A DNA stretch of 64,000 nt, taken from Ilex aquifolium (Eukaryota; Streptophyta; Magnoliopsida; Aquifoliales; Aquifoliaceae). The DNA lies in the NCBI GenBank assembly GCA_951799425.1, contig OX637398.1, positions 16,092,270 to 16,156,269 of the forward strand, in the 5' to 3' direction. The position numbers and the translations under genes were made by a program. Below are positions 10,483-21,812 of this stretch, piece after piece (the first letter of the stretch is position 1; each line of letters begins with the position of its first letter). A model generated the notes under the pieces. The model did not search any database. It was not told where the DNA came from and worked only from the letters and a program-made list of their open reading frames with translations.

Positions 10483-11256
10483 ATGGAGGAACTGTGCGTG
10501 TTTTGTGATGTGTATGGGCATCCCATTGAGGTTTGCCCTTTAATTCCAACTGCTCGAAAAATTTTGAGGAATGTGACAATTGTCTTACCTAATTCTTCTC
10601 AACCTTACCCCGACCATTGTTTTGAAACTTTTTATCCCAATTTTGGTTGGGGGAATGAACATTATCAGTTACCTATATATGTCACATCTCCACAAGACCC
10701 TCCCCAATATCCACCCTACCATGACCTACAAGAAGAGAATTTGGAGAATATTCTTAACGAATTTATGCAAAGCCAACTAGCTTTCAATGCCCAAACAAGT
10801 CAAGATATTAAAGAGATACAAGATATACTCAATATATTGATACAAAAACAAGAGGTTAAAAATAGTCAATATGAGAGTGATTCTTTTCCTGAACTACAAA
10901 CTGAGGATGAATCCATTAATACTCTTGATAGTGAAGAATTTAGTGACATTATTATTCCACAAGAGGCTAATGAGCCCAAAGACCTTTCATTATCAACAAG
11001 TAGTAATGACATTCACATATCTAATCTTAGTGAGGGTATGAAAGTTGAGTTGTGTGTTGTAATTGATAAAAATCTATTTTCTATCTCAATGTTAGATTTG
11101 CATAAAAATGTATATATCTCCCTTTTCTTGCATACTCTAATAATATCTTGGGTATATGAGTGGATAGTTCGATTAAAAGAGTTGCTTCGACACCACATTT
11201 TTAATCCAATAAAATTGAATGGTCGCATATTCAAATATGACTTTAAGCCGAATTGA
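10483..11256 (+). CDS. Gag-like remnant ORF with an N-terminal zinc knuckle
   Basis: A 257-residue frame starting at the first ATG (10483). The start MEELCVFCDVYGHPIEVC fits a CX2CX4HX4C zinc knuckle, the nucleic-acid-binding motif of Gag. It is followed by a PNFGWGNE-type motif and a predicted helical stretch (ENLENILNEFMQSQLAF). In Athila-type gag the knuckle also precedes a HPNFSW-like motif and such a helix, so this looks like the C-terminal half of gag with its N-terminal domain deleted. The last 80 residues contain a hydrophobic stretch and I do not recognise them. The frame is intact in this young copy, but whether it is translated is unknown. Confidence 0.6.
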   Translation: MEELCVFCDVYGHPIEVCPLIPTARKILRNVTIVLPNSSQPYPDHCFETFYPNFGWGNEHYQLPIYVTSPQDPPQYPPYHDLQEENLENILNEFMQSQLAFNAQTSQDIKEIQDILNILIQKQEVKNSQYESDSFPELQTEDESINTLDSEEFSDIIIPQEANEPKDLSLSTSSNDIHISNLSEGMKVELCVVIDKNLFSISMLDLHKNVYISLFLHTLIISWVYEWIVRLKELLRHHIFNPIKLNGRIFKYDFKPN

Positions 11257-11483
11257 GTGTGAGCTTTTATTTTTATTTGTACATAGTAGTTAGATTTTAT
11301 TTTATTTTATTTTTAATTTTAGTTTTGTTTCTATTTGATTTAATTTATAGTTTTGTCAAGTCTTTTATTTTTAGGTTTTTGAGTTGTTGCAGCACCAGGT
11401 ATTCCTATCTCTTTGATCTTTATTCATTATTTTTACTGAGCAATAAGATATTTATTTTTACATTGAGGACAATGTTGGATTTA

Positions 11484-11493
11484 GGTTGGGGGG
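11484..11493 (+). other. Internal polypurine-tract-like sequence
   Basis: GGTTGGGGGG preceded by ACATTGAGGACAATG, strongly resembling the true polypurine tract at 13306-13318. It lies about 1.8 kb before the 3' LTR. It may be an internal (central) tract or a decayed former 3' boundary. Confidence 0.4.
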
Positions 11494-12214
11494 TATGAGT
11501 ATGCCTTGTGTTGTGAAAATTCCTAGTTTATTTTTTTTAGTTTATTTACTTTGCTAAAAAAAAAATATAAAAAAAAATTGTTGGTTATTAAATATTTAAA
11601 TAACATTTTTATGCATAATTTGATACCACAATATAGAAATAATTTGCTTAACTTTAAATTTGTAACTGTTTAAGCATTATATAGAACTTTATTCTATATT
11701 TTTGTATTTCATATCATGTTCTTATAAAAACTCAAAATTTGTGCACTTTAGACTTTACCAAGTTGAAAATTTATTAGGTATTTTACCTTGAGAACTTGAA
11801 ACATATAGTGGAGATGCATAAAAACCCTAGTGAGTTTTGATCCAATCTTTCTTGAAGGGTTATTTACATTTACTCAATAAAAAATATTTTTATTCAGCTA
11901 TTCTCCTTCAATAGTCTCATTATTTTTGTTTTGGTTAACACCAATATTGTGAATGATTGCTTGACTTTGAATTATTTGCATGGGAAGTGTGTTATCAAAA
12001 GCTCTTGAGATATGATTTTAGGCCATCTTTGATTATTTGAGCCTAAACCTTATTCTTTGAATATTATTATCCCTAAAAGCCATGATTGAGCCTTTGAAGC
12101 AAAAATTTATTTCTTATACCCAACATATAATAACCAAGCCAATGAAAAAAATAATATCTTTTACCCTTGGTTATCCTGAGATTGAATTTTTATTGTTTAT
12201 GTAATTTGGGAGAT

Positions 12215-12440
12215 GTTGGTTAAGAAAAGAAAAGAAAAAAAAGAGTTTTACATACTTGTGAATATTTGCATTAGATGTCTTGCTGAAAAAAAAGAAGAAA
12301 AGAAAAAAAAAAAAAAAGTTGAAAAAAAAAAAGAAAGACAATATGTCTAGCAGTGAAAAAAACAGATTGCAAAAAAAAAAAGAGAAAAAGAGAAAAAATA
12401 GCAAGCATGTGTTTGAAAAGAAAAAAAATATGAGCAAGTG
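12215..12440 (+). repeat. Adenine-rich AAAAG tract in the 3' noncoding region
   Basis: Long runs of A interrupted by G (AAAAGAAAAAAAAG-like). The minus-strand frame here is only low-complexity Phe/Leu. Similar A-rich spacers are common between the ORF and 3' LTR of Athila-related elements. Confidence 0.5.
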
Positions 12441-13305
12441 ATGTAAATTGTGCTTCTAAAGGATGGAGAGTGAAAGGCTATGGAAATAAGTTTGGTTGTG
12501 TAATGTACATGTTCTCTCGGGATAGTCTTTTGAATTCCTGAATATCCTTCGTTTCAAAACCCTAATCCCAAGGCCCCATTACAACCTTAAATAAAGACCT
12601 ATTTGATCTCAAGAGTGTATTGATGGATGCATGACTTGTGTGAATAAGGAAGAAAATGGTGATTATTTATTTATTGTGTGTTGATTTCCTTTCATGAGAT
12701 TATGTCAAATCAATTTCTTTTGGATTACAATTATTTTAATGGAACATGTGAGCATTATTTTGTTTTGACTTAAATATCTTCTTCTCACATGTGATATTTG
12801 AGGGAATAGTCACTATAATCTGAGAGAATCTTTTATGAGTGAATTATCTAGTGAGATTTGGCATTGAGACGAATAGTTGATAGTTGTAGAGGTGATTACC
12901 AGATAAATTACTGACTTGGTATAGTTAATTCACACTACACACGAGTTTATATGAGAATATGATAAGTGCATACATTTATATAGCGCATAGTTCTATATTT
13001 TGTTTTGCATGTGCTTATAAAGAGTTTGCATCTTAGAATTTTTAGATTGTGGTAGCAATTTGTGTTATAAAATTATTATTTAGATATTTGATTACAGGTT
13101 GATGTTTGTGGGTATCATCTCTGGAAACCTTCACGAGACTATACTCGTCCACTAGGGGGAACCTAGGGGTTTAAAGGCTTGTTGCATATGCTAAATGCAA
13201 TCGTGAGTCCTACGAAAGTGGATTTGTATTTTATTTTATTAGGTTATTTTATTTTTTAGTTTTTAGATTTTGTGATACATGTATTACTAGGGACTAGTAA
13301 TATTC

Positions 13306-13318
13306 AGGTTGGGGGGTG
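13306..13318 (+). promoter_or_regulatory. Polypurine tract of the Athila-like element
   Basis: AGGTTGGGGGGTG directly before the 3' LTR start at 13319. It primes plus-strand DNA synthesis. Confidence 0.8.
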
Positions 13319-14632
13319 TGATTAACCATCAAAAGTGCTATTTTATTATATTTAATAATTGGTTAATTGCATATTATTTGTGATTAAATGTGTTAAATTC
13401 CTTGATTTTCTAATTTGATATTTTTTCTAGTTGTTTGGTTTATTTTGCAGGTAAATTGGTTGATTTAAAGTAATAATGGATAATGCAAGTGAAGCAATCA
13501 CTAGAGGAAGAATCACAATTGATAAGGATTGAAGAGTCAAGATTGGGATAGGAAGACTTGAAGATAAATCAGAATTTTAATCCTTATAAGAGTTTAAGTG
13601 AGAAGAAAACTCATTTAAAGTTGGATTAGGAAAGTTTCATAAAAGATAAGGATTTGACACGTTTTCAGTATTTCATTCATAACTTTTGACTCCGATATCG
13701 GATTGACCTGATTTTTGTGGGGTTGGAAAGAATACTTCAAGGGCTACAGAAGTGTATTTCACGAAAATTTCGTGATTCAGTCTCTAAATATGCGAAATTC
13801 AAGCTCGAAGTCTGGACAGATTTTGTACCCGCGGGCCCCAAGATTTATGCACGGGATTTAACCTTACAAGACATCTTTTTGGGAAAGGAATTCCTTCCAA
13901 CCTGTACTTATGATTTATTTTACTATAAATAAGGACTCTCATCTAGTGAGAGAAAAAAGGAATTAGATTAGGATTTATTTTATATATTCTTTTTTCCATC
14001 TTTTTATTTCGTCATGTCTGGCTAGAAGGCTAAGCTAGGGCTAGGGGAGAACCTCTCAACGGAGTACGGTATTTTTATTGACTCTTGTACTTAAGGATTT
14101 ATGTTATTGTGTTAATTTAATCCTTAATATTTTAGCAAAGTGTTTATGCTGTATAAACTCTTGAGTTGTTGTGCCACATACATCAATTGCTTGATTTTCC
14201 CTGCGTGTAAATCACTGGTTATTCCATGCTGGAAGGATTAACATTATTTCATAAAATAATATGATTGAATGATTATTCAGGTTCCTGGTAGTCTTTTGAT
14301 TATAACCATTGGATTTATCACTTGATTTGTTAATTGGTTTAACTGACATTTAATTCCTCTTTCAAGTCAAGCTTTGAGTCTTTAACTATTATTGTATGAA
14401 GTTGAGAGGGAGTACCTGATGCTCTAGTATTTTATTTATTACTGTTTTAATTATCAAAAATCACTTTTCTCCAATCAACAACTTTCTAAACAAATCCTTT
14501 TCCGTTCAAATTACTTTTGTTGTTTGTGTGATTGTTCCTTGTTACAATTCCTCGTGGGATCGACCTCGGACTTCCGAGAATATATTACTTTGCTCAACCT
14601 GCGCTTGGGTTTACACTTTTAAAGTTGAAGCA
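13319..14632 (+). mobile_element. 3' LTR of the Athila-like element
   Basis: 1314 bp, the same length as the 5' LTR. It is followed by the target duplication AATGT, after which the Ulp1-like exon 4 resumes in frame. Confidence 0.92.
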
Positions 14633-15844
14633 AATGTCATAGTATTGGAAGCTGAAAATGCAGAATTAATAGATCAAATAAATGAGTTGACAGTGCACAA
14701 CATCACTCAGAATCTGAATACCATCAATCCTAATGACAGTGCAAAAATTGGTCAAACTTCAATGGTTCGAAAGCTGAAGACCAAAGAGAGAAAGAGAAAA
14801 ATACTTGAGGATTACGAGTATAGCAAAAAGAAAAAGGGCAAGGGACACATTGAGGGGTCACAGTCAATTATCACCCTCAAGGATGAAGCAGACAAGATCA
14901 GTGCAGCGAAAGAACAAGCGAAAATCGATAAGGAAATTGCAAGGTTGTGGAACATTTGTCAGAAAACGAATCGGCCTATCTATGATCAATTACAACAAAT
15001 CAATGATACAGAAGGACCAACGTACGTATATTATATATTCTAACATTTATGTATTATGCTACTAGTTTTTCATTGAAATACATGAATTTACTCACTATAC
15101 TTTTATTAAAAAATATGAACTTACCTTATATGACTGTGCTCTGACCATATAGGACACCCATTTGGTCCGGTGTTTCAATTGGAAAGTACATAAATGTTGT
15201 AGACGCATTGAAACTGGTTGGAGGATGTGAACTGTACAACAGTGTACGTATTAAACTTAAATCTTTTTTTGTCCACATCACAAAATTGTCAACTTAAAAT
15301 GTTTTCATGTAATCTATTTGCATGCACCAAGTACTGTTTTGAACGTTCTTTTATACATTGTAACAGATTATAGATTGCTGGGGAGATATGCTGCTTGAAC
15401 TTGATGCTTACAACGAGCAGTTAACGTATAAAAAACGTTGCTTCTTCTTCAACAGTCTATGTTTGGTACATTAAAATTTATTGACATTTTTTTTTTAATT
15501 TCAGTATTGTTATATTTCAATTTAATTGTCCATAAATTGGGTTATGTGTAGACATTCGTTACAAAAAACATGAATCTATGCAAAGACCAAATTGACAAAA
15601 ACCTCATTTTGGGAAGAGATCGTCGATTCCTTGTATTTCCCATGAATTCCAATGGTCAAAACAACCTTGTGGAACCTTGGCATTGGACATTGTTAGTGTT
15701 GGATACTGACGCTGGATCTTAGACACACTACAATTCTAACAAACCACGAACAGTGAGGAGGGACGTGTGGCTGGATGATTCAAGAGTATTGGTAAAAAAC
15801 AACTGAATCCCATTGTATTTGTTTGAGTTTTGCAGTATCATAGC

Positions 15845-17118
15845 TGCTTCAACTTTAGAATTGATCACCCAAGTGCAGGTTATGCGAAGTAATATAATAC
15901 TCGGAAGTCCGAGGTCGAACCACAAGGAATTGTAACAAGGAACAATCACACAAACAATAAAAGTAATTTAAAAGGAAAAAGAATAAATTTGGTTTTAAAA
16001 CAATACTAAAGCATCGGGTACCCCCTCTCAACTTCATACAATAATAGTTAAAGACTCAAAGCTTGACTTGAAACAGGAATTAAATGTCAGTTAATCCGAT
16101 TAACAAATCAAGTGATAAATCCAAAGGTTATAATCAAAAGACTACCAGGAACCTGAATAATCATTCAATCATATTATTTTATGAAATAATGTTAATCCTT
16201 CCAGCGTGGAATAACCAGTGATTTACACGCAGGGAAACTCAAGCAATCGATGTACGTGGCACAACAACTCAGGAGTCTATACAGCATAAACACTTTGCTA
16301 AAAGATTAGGGATTAAATTAACACAATAACATAAATCCTTAAGTACAAGAGTCAATAAAAATACCGTACTCCGTCGAGAGGTTTTCCCCTAGCCCTAGCT
16401 TAGCCTTTTAGCCAGACATGACGAACTAAAAATAAAAAGATGGAAAAAAGAATAAATAAAATAAATCCTAATCTAATTCCCCCTCTCTCAATAGATGAGA
16501 GCCTCTATTTATAAGAAAATAAATCCTAAATACAGGTTGAAAGGAATTCCTTTCCCAAAAAGATGTCTTGTAAGGTTAAATCCCGTGCATAAATCTTGGG
16601 CCCCGCGGATACAAAATCTGTCCAGACTTCGAACTTGAATTTCGCATATTTAGAGACTGAATCACGAAATTTTCGTGAAATAAACTTCTGTAGCCCTTGA
16701 AGTCTTCTTTCCAACCCCACAAAAATCAGGTCAATCCGATATCGGAGTCAAAAGTTATGAATGAAATACTGAAGACGTGTCAAATCCTTATCTTTTAGGA
16801 AATTTTCCTAATCCAACTTTAAATGAGTTTTCTTCTCACTTAAACTCTTGTAAGGATTAAAATTCTGATTTATCTTCAAGTCTTCCTATCCCAATCTTGA
16901 CTCTTCAATCCTTATCAATTGTGATTCTTCCTCTAGTGATTGTTTCACTTGCATTATCCATTATTACTTTAAATCAACCAATTTACCTGCAAAATAAACC
17001 AAACAGCTAGAAAAAGTATCAAACTAGAAAATCAAGGAATTTAACACATTTAATCACAAATAATATGCAATTAACCAATTATTAAATATAATAAGATATC
17101 ACTTTTGATGGTTAATCA
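15845..17118 (-). mobile_element. Solo LTR of the same Athila-like family, opposite orientation
   Basis: The reverse complement starts TGATTAACC and aligns along its whole length with the LTRs of 8954-14632, including the TCCGATATCGGA palindrome. It is flanked by the 5-bp duplication ATAGC (15840-15844 and 17119-17123). At 1274 bp it has small deletions, and it is more diverged than the two LTRs of the full element, so it is probably older. No internal sequence remains, which indicates LTR-LTR recombination. It lies in the seventh coding intron of the Ulp1-like gene. Confidence 0.9.
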
Positions 17119-17553
17119 ATAGCTAGCACTAATATCTGTCATTGAATAACATGCAGAAAGATTATGTTGAAAAGAAAATTAGTGAAATGCAGGCAGCCGA
17201 TGGAATTGACATTGACCCCTCAGACAATGTTCTTCCACTGACAGCGTATGAGAAAATGCCACAACAAATGGCAGATTCGTACGTATTATTTTTTAACGTT
17301 AATTCATTCAAAATCAATGAAATGTTAGTAACAAAACCTATAATGCAGGGTCGATTGTGGACTGTTCGTTTGCTACATAATGCGACAGCTTGCAAATGAC
17401 GAAGACATACCAGAAAAGTTGACAGCTGCACAAGTGAAAAAATTCCGGACGGAAATAATGGAAATGTTCTTAAACCATTCCAATTCTTGTACAGTAAATG
17501 ATTTCCATGAAAGGATGAAATTGAAAGAAATATATGAATAGTACTATTTGTAA

Positions 17554-18578
17554 TTGGATGTTTTGGGAATGAAATGAGACTATTGGTTGACTTAGTTGAA
17601 GTTAATATGTGTGTCTATAATATACCTGGATGGAGTAACTGTTTAAGTATACTTCTTTACATGTTAAAGTGCAGCTATTTGGTGCACAGGCTTTGAGTAA
17701 CTGTTTCAGCTCTGTGTACCCTTTATGTTGTAACTGTTTTGTCCACCTGCAGTATATAACAAAGGTACTTACAAAACAGCTACACCATATATCAATAGTC
17801 CTATTTGAGATGTAATTGGATGTTTTGGGAATGAAATGAGACTATTGGTTGACTTAGTTGAAGTTTATGTGTGTGTATATACTATAACTGAATGGTGTAA
17901 CTGTTTCAGTACACTTCTTTACATGTTAAAGTGCAGCTATTTGGTGTAGCTGCTTTGAGTAGCTGTTTCAGCTCTGTGTACCATTTATGGTGTAACTCTT
18001 GTGTCCAACTGCATTATATAACAAAGTTACCTACAAAACAGCTACACCATATAGCCATAGTCCTATTTGAGATGTAGTTGGATGTTTTGGGATTGAAATG
18101 AGACAATTGGTTGACTTAGTTGTATTTAATGTGTGTATATATAATATACCTGGATGGAGTAACTGTTTCAGTATACTTCTTTACATGTTAAAGTGCATCT
18201 ATTTGGTGCACAGGCTTTGAGTAACTGTTTCAGCTCTGTGTACCATTTATGATGTAACTGTTTTGTCCACCTGCATTATAAAACAAAGTTACCTACAAAA
18301 CAGTTACATCATATATCGATGGTCCTATTTGAGATGTAGTTGGATGTTTTGGGATTGAAATGAGCCAATTGGTTGACTTAGTTGTATTTAATGTGTGTAT
18401 ATATAATATACCTGGATGGAGTAACTGTTTCAGAATACTTCTTTACATGTTAAAGTGCATCTATTTGGTGCACAGGCTTTGAGTAACTGTTTCAGCTCTG
18501 TGTACCATTTATGGTGTAACTGTTTTGTCCACCAGCAGTATATAACAAAAGTTACCTACAAAACAGCTACACAATATA
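17554..18578 (+). repeat. 262-bp tandem repeat, nearly four copies
   Basis: TTGGATGTTTTGGGA recurs at 17554, 17816, 18078 and 18340, exactly 262 bases apart each time. The array begins 13 bases after the stop codon of the Ulp1-like gene. Each unit has several TAACTGT or ACAGTTA motifs and a segment, ATTGGTTGACTTAGTTG, also found in exon 3 of that gene. Confidence 0.92.
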
Positions 18579-18901
18579 TCAATACTTTAGATGCATTGTG
18601 TTGAATAAATGTAACAGTGACCACATCCCATACTTTAGATGCAATGTGTTGAATACTTTAGATGCACGTGAACAGTGATCACATCCCATAATTCCTACAG
18701 GTATCCCTGATATACACATTGATTTCCCAATTTTGATTTTCCATTCATCCCCCAAAATTTAATCAACATACAAAAATTTGCACCCATACTATAACATCCA
18801 TATTAACATATCCATAAAAGAACTATTACTAACATAAAACAGCAACTGAAAAAAATAAATATTCAAATAAAAAAATTATTAGTTTAAAATAGTAATGCCA
18901 A

Positions 18902-21421
18902 TCACAAAGGTTCTTTACAAGATTTCTTGTTGTGACTACCTAACCGTCCACACCGACCACATCGAATTTGTCTAATAAGTTCTCCCCTTGACCTAATTCT
19001 ACATTTTTTGGGTCGGCCCGGCTGCTTCTTAGTTGATGGTGGCAAAATATCAGCTTCGTCAACATTGAAGTCCGAACGACCAAGAGTAGGGATTGGGAGT
19101 ATAGGTTGAGCGTATGATTTCTTGTATGTACTAACATGATAATAATAATCAACAAACTCATTCATATTTCTCTCACTTTTACGTATTGCCGCTACTGCAT
19201 GAGAACAAGGAAACCCATTAATCTGCCATTGAAAGCATGAACACGTGTCATTCTGAATGTCGACTGAAACAGAAGGATTTGAATTAACTTCATACACATC
19301 ATGGTTCGAAACACTAACAGCCCAAGACCTGCTTTTGGCAAATGCAACCTGTAATCTTGAATCCATCTCAGGACATAAATTTTCATTCCATGTACAGGCA
19401 GTGATCATCCTAGCACCAATTTGATTCATAATTTGACACCGAATAGTGTCAACCATGCTCGTAATGGGTAAATGTCGTGCTTTCATAATCCACGAATTGA
19501 ACGACTCCACTGCATTAGAGTTCATCTCGCCATAACGTCTACCTTTAAAGTATGCATTTGCCCAATGCTCGTATGGAAGATTATCCAAAAAATGTTTCAC
19601 AATGTAACCACCCTCACTTCGAAAAGCTTCAATTTTTTGGGTAAACAGTGAAATGGTGGGGGCATAAGCACACTCACACAACAACACCACCATATGCTCC
19701 CTAAATCCATTTGAATAACGACTACCACTGAACTTGTCCCGCAAGTTCGCCTTCAAGTGCTGCAAACAAAAAGCGTGGTGACACTTTGGAAAATCTTTGG
19801 CATTGCTTCCAACAAACCAACATTACGATCAGAGACAAATGTAATGTCCCTATTCAGATCCAAAATCTCTGACAATTGTTGTAAGAACCATAACCAATTT
19901 GCCTCATTTTCCGAGTCAACAATCACAAACGCTAGTGGATATAATCCTGAAATACAAAAGTAAATGTATATAGTTAATTGAAATATTAAAACGATTGCCT
20001 ACAGATTCACATCAGTGCAAAAAAAATACACCAACCTGTTATATTAAAATAGTTACAATAAACACATACAATTATACTATTTAAGTACCGCAAAAATATA
20101 TACATAATACAGTTACAGTATATAGTTAAAAACAAAATATTCATACACACCATTTTATAATGGGTTTGTAAGGTGTGGGTACAATTTTATAGACTTATTT
20201 AGGCAAAAGTGTACCGCAAACCACATCATAGAGTACCTATAACAAACCACACACTTAGAAAAAAAAAAAAGACCAAATACAACAAAGAAAATACAAAAGC
20301 GACATTTAAATAAAAAAGGTTAAAAGAATTATACCCTGATTACCATCCTTCCCAATTGCCGAAAGAATGCATCCTTTGTACTTTCCTTTAATGAATGTCC
20401 CATCAATGAATAAAATTGGACGACAATAATTGAAACCATCAATACAAGCCTTGAAGGACACAAACAATCTATGTAAACGGTTAGACTCATTATCACAATG
20501 CAAAACTATATGGCTCTCAGGGTTTGTATTACTCGCAGCATCCACATACCAACGTAACTGTTTGTACGATAACGTATGATCCCCAAAAAGTATACCCTTT
20601 GCTTTTTCCACCCTCATCCAAGTTTGGTGATAAGATATGTCAAGACCATAAGATGTAAGGAAATCACTAACCACGTCAACTGGACGAGTGGACGTCTGAT
20701 CACGGACATTATCAACAATCAAATCTCCAATCAAATTACAAGATAATCTCTTATTCTTTGTGGTACGCAACGCTACTCCACATGTGTGTTCATTATTCAT
20801 TTTCCGTATGTAAAAGAAACCATTAAGTTTTTGAATCGTAGCATTTACATGTCATCCACACCCTTTATCATACTTCGAAGCGCACTCAGCAATAACCCTA
20901 TCCCTACAATTCCTCACATAATTAAACTTGAACCCAATCTCTATTGAGTATTTGCACAGAGCTTTCCTGAAATGTGTGACACCACCTTCAAACCTTTGGC
21001 CTACACGGCTTATTTCATTTGACCACCCAGCTGTTAACAATACTTTTTCCGTATGTGAGCAAAAGCTAGGGAGCAAATCATCATCACACTCAACCCCATC
21101 GCCGCAAATATGAACATCTTCAAGCAAATTATCATCAACCACCACACGTGACTCTTTATCTTGCCTAGTTACCATGACCTCAGCATGATTAACATTTATC
21201 ATGCGCATTATATCAAACATATTACGCAAGTCCTCATCATTTTGCAAACAACATTTTGGGTGCCCTGGAATAGAATATGACATGACAACAGACAAATTAC
21301 CCAATTCCTCCCATTTTCCGCAAAGCCTACCATAAATGAAATCAAATGTTGCACGAGCAAAACATCTGATAATAAAGGTGTCAACATCATATTTGCATAC
21401 AAGTAGCACTATTCCCTCCAT
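18902..21421 (-). pseudogene. MuDR-type MULE transposase, two coding exons, disrupted
   Basis: Exon 1 is 21421-20335 and exon 2 is 19946-18902, joined across a GT/AG intron (20334-19947), about 710 codons originally. Exon 1 has an N-terminal domain, then the MuDR DNA-binding region (FKFNYVRNCRD, CASKYDKGC), then the catalytic core beginning FIDGTFIKG (Asp codon 20402-20404). Exon 2 has VSDRN (Asp codon 19828-19830) and NAVESFN (Glu codon 19505-19507), completing the DDE triad. A SWIM zinc finger (CSCFQWQINGFPCSH) and a C-terminal zinc knuckle (CGRCGRLGSHNKKSC) follow. Lesions: TGA at 20852-20854 where Trp is expected, and a one-base frameshift between about 19784 and 19800. An acceptor at 21425 suggests an upstream 5'-UTR exon. 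Confidence 0.88.
20162..20212 (+). repeat. Internal copy of the MULE terminal repeat, inside the transposase intron
   Basis: About 50 bases containing AGGTGTGGGTACAATTTTAT and ACTTATTTAGGCAAAAGTG, closely matching the outer terminal repeats, in the orientation of the left end. It is closer in sequence to the right terminal repeat than the left one is. Confidence 0.8.
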
Positions 21422-21447
21422 TTCCTGATTACGACAAGGAAAAAATG

Positions 21448-21812
21448 AATGACAATGTATCAATACAAAAAAAAAAAAACCGAAAACAGTCATACAAAAC
21501 AGTTACATTAAATGAAAATACAAATGCCTGAATTAATTAGTGTCATACTGGAAGAAAAACATGAAACAAAAAATAGTTACAATATACAGACTCTACCAAA
21601 ATTGATATTGGCTGAAACATTGCATAAAGGGGAATGACAATGTATCAATGCAAAAAAAAAAAAAAAACGAAAACAGTCATACAAAATAGTTACATTAAAA
21701 AAAAATACAAATGCCTGAATTAATTAGTGTCATACTGGAAGAAAAACATAAAACAAAAAATAGTTACAATATACAGGCTCTACCAAAATTGATATTGGCT
21801 TAAACATTGCAT
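21448..21812 (+). repeat. 185-bp tandem duplication upstream of the transposase
   Basis: Two consecutive copies starting AATGACAATGTATCAAT at 21448 and 21633, each with an A-run and ACAGTTAC/TAGTTAC motifs. They sit in the presumed promoter or 5'-UTR intron of the transposase. Confidence 0.85.

Larger units (their letters stand above)
8954..14632 (+). mobile_element. Non-autonomous Athila-like Ty3/gypsy LTR retrotransposon, young insertion
   Basis: Two 1314-bp LTRs (8954-10267 and 13319-14632) bracket a 3051-bp interior and are flanked by the 5-bp duplication AATGT (8949-8953 and 14633-14637). The LTRs begin TGATTAACC and end GAAGCA. The primer-binding site matches tRNA-Asp and a polypurine tract precedes the 3' LTR. 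No RT, RNase H or integrase motif exists in any frame; only one gag-like frame remains. By eye the LTRs differ at roughly 15 positions, about 1 percent, so insertion was recent. It must be mobilised by a related autonomous element. Confidence 0.92.
6513..17541 (+). pseudogene. MULE-borne Ulp1-like (C48) cysteine protease gene, nine coding exons, disrupted
   Basis: Exons: 6513-7265, 7363-7497, 7597-8025, 8772-8953 plus 14638-15021, 15153-15243, 15367-15465, 15552-15791, 17157-17278, 17349-17541. All junctions are GT/AG and every phase fits, giving about 875 codons. The N-terminal part (exons 1-2) resembles the DUF1985-like domain that precedes Ulp1 domains in plant MULE proteins, ending YWLCEHT and RFLKWN. 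The middle is lysine-rich and coiled-coil-like. The C-terminus is the protease: HWTLLVLD (His codon 15681-15683) and DCGLFVCY (Cys codon 17356-17358). The usual Asp position is Asn (15732-15734). In-frame stops TGA at 6957-6959 and TAG at 15720-15722 each replace a probable Trp. Exon 4 is split by a retrotransposon and the seventh coding intron holds a solo LTR. Ulp1 enzymes process SUMO; the role in MULEs is not established. Confidence 0.85.

Noticed and set aside
12171-12437. Phe-rich minus-strand frame
   Set aside because: It is the complement of an A-rich noncoding tract, so it is low-complexity only.
17554-18578. CRISPR-like array
   Set aside because: The units are 262 bp direct tandem copies without unique spacers, in a plant transposon.
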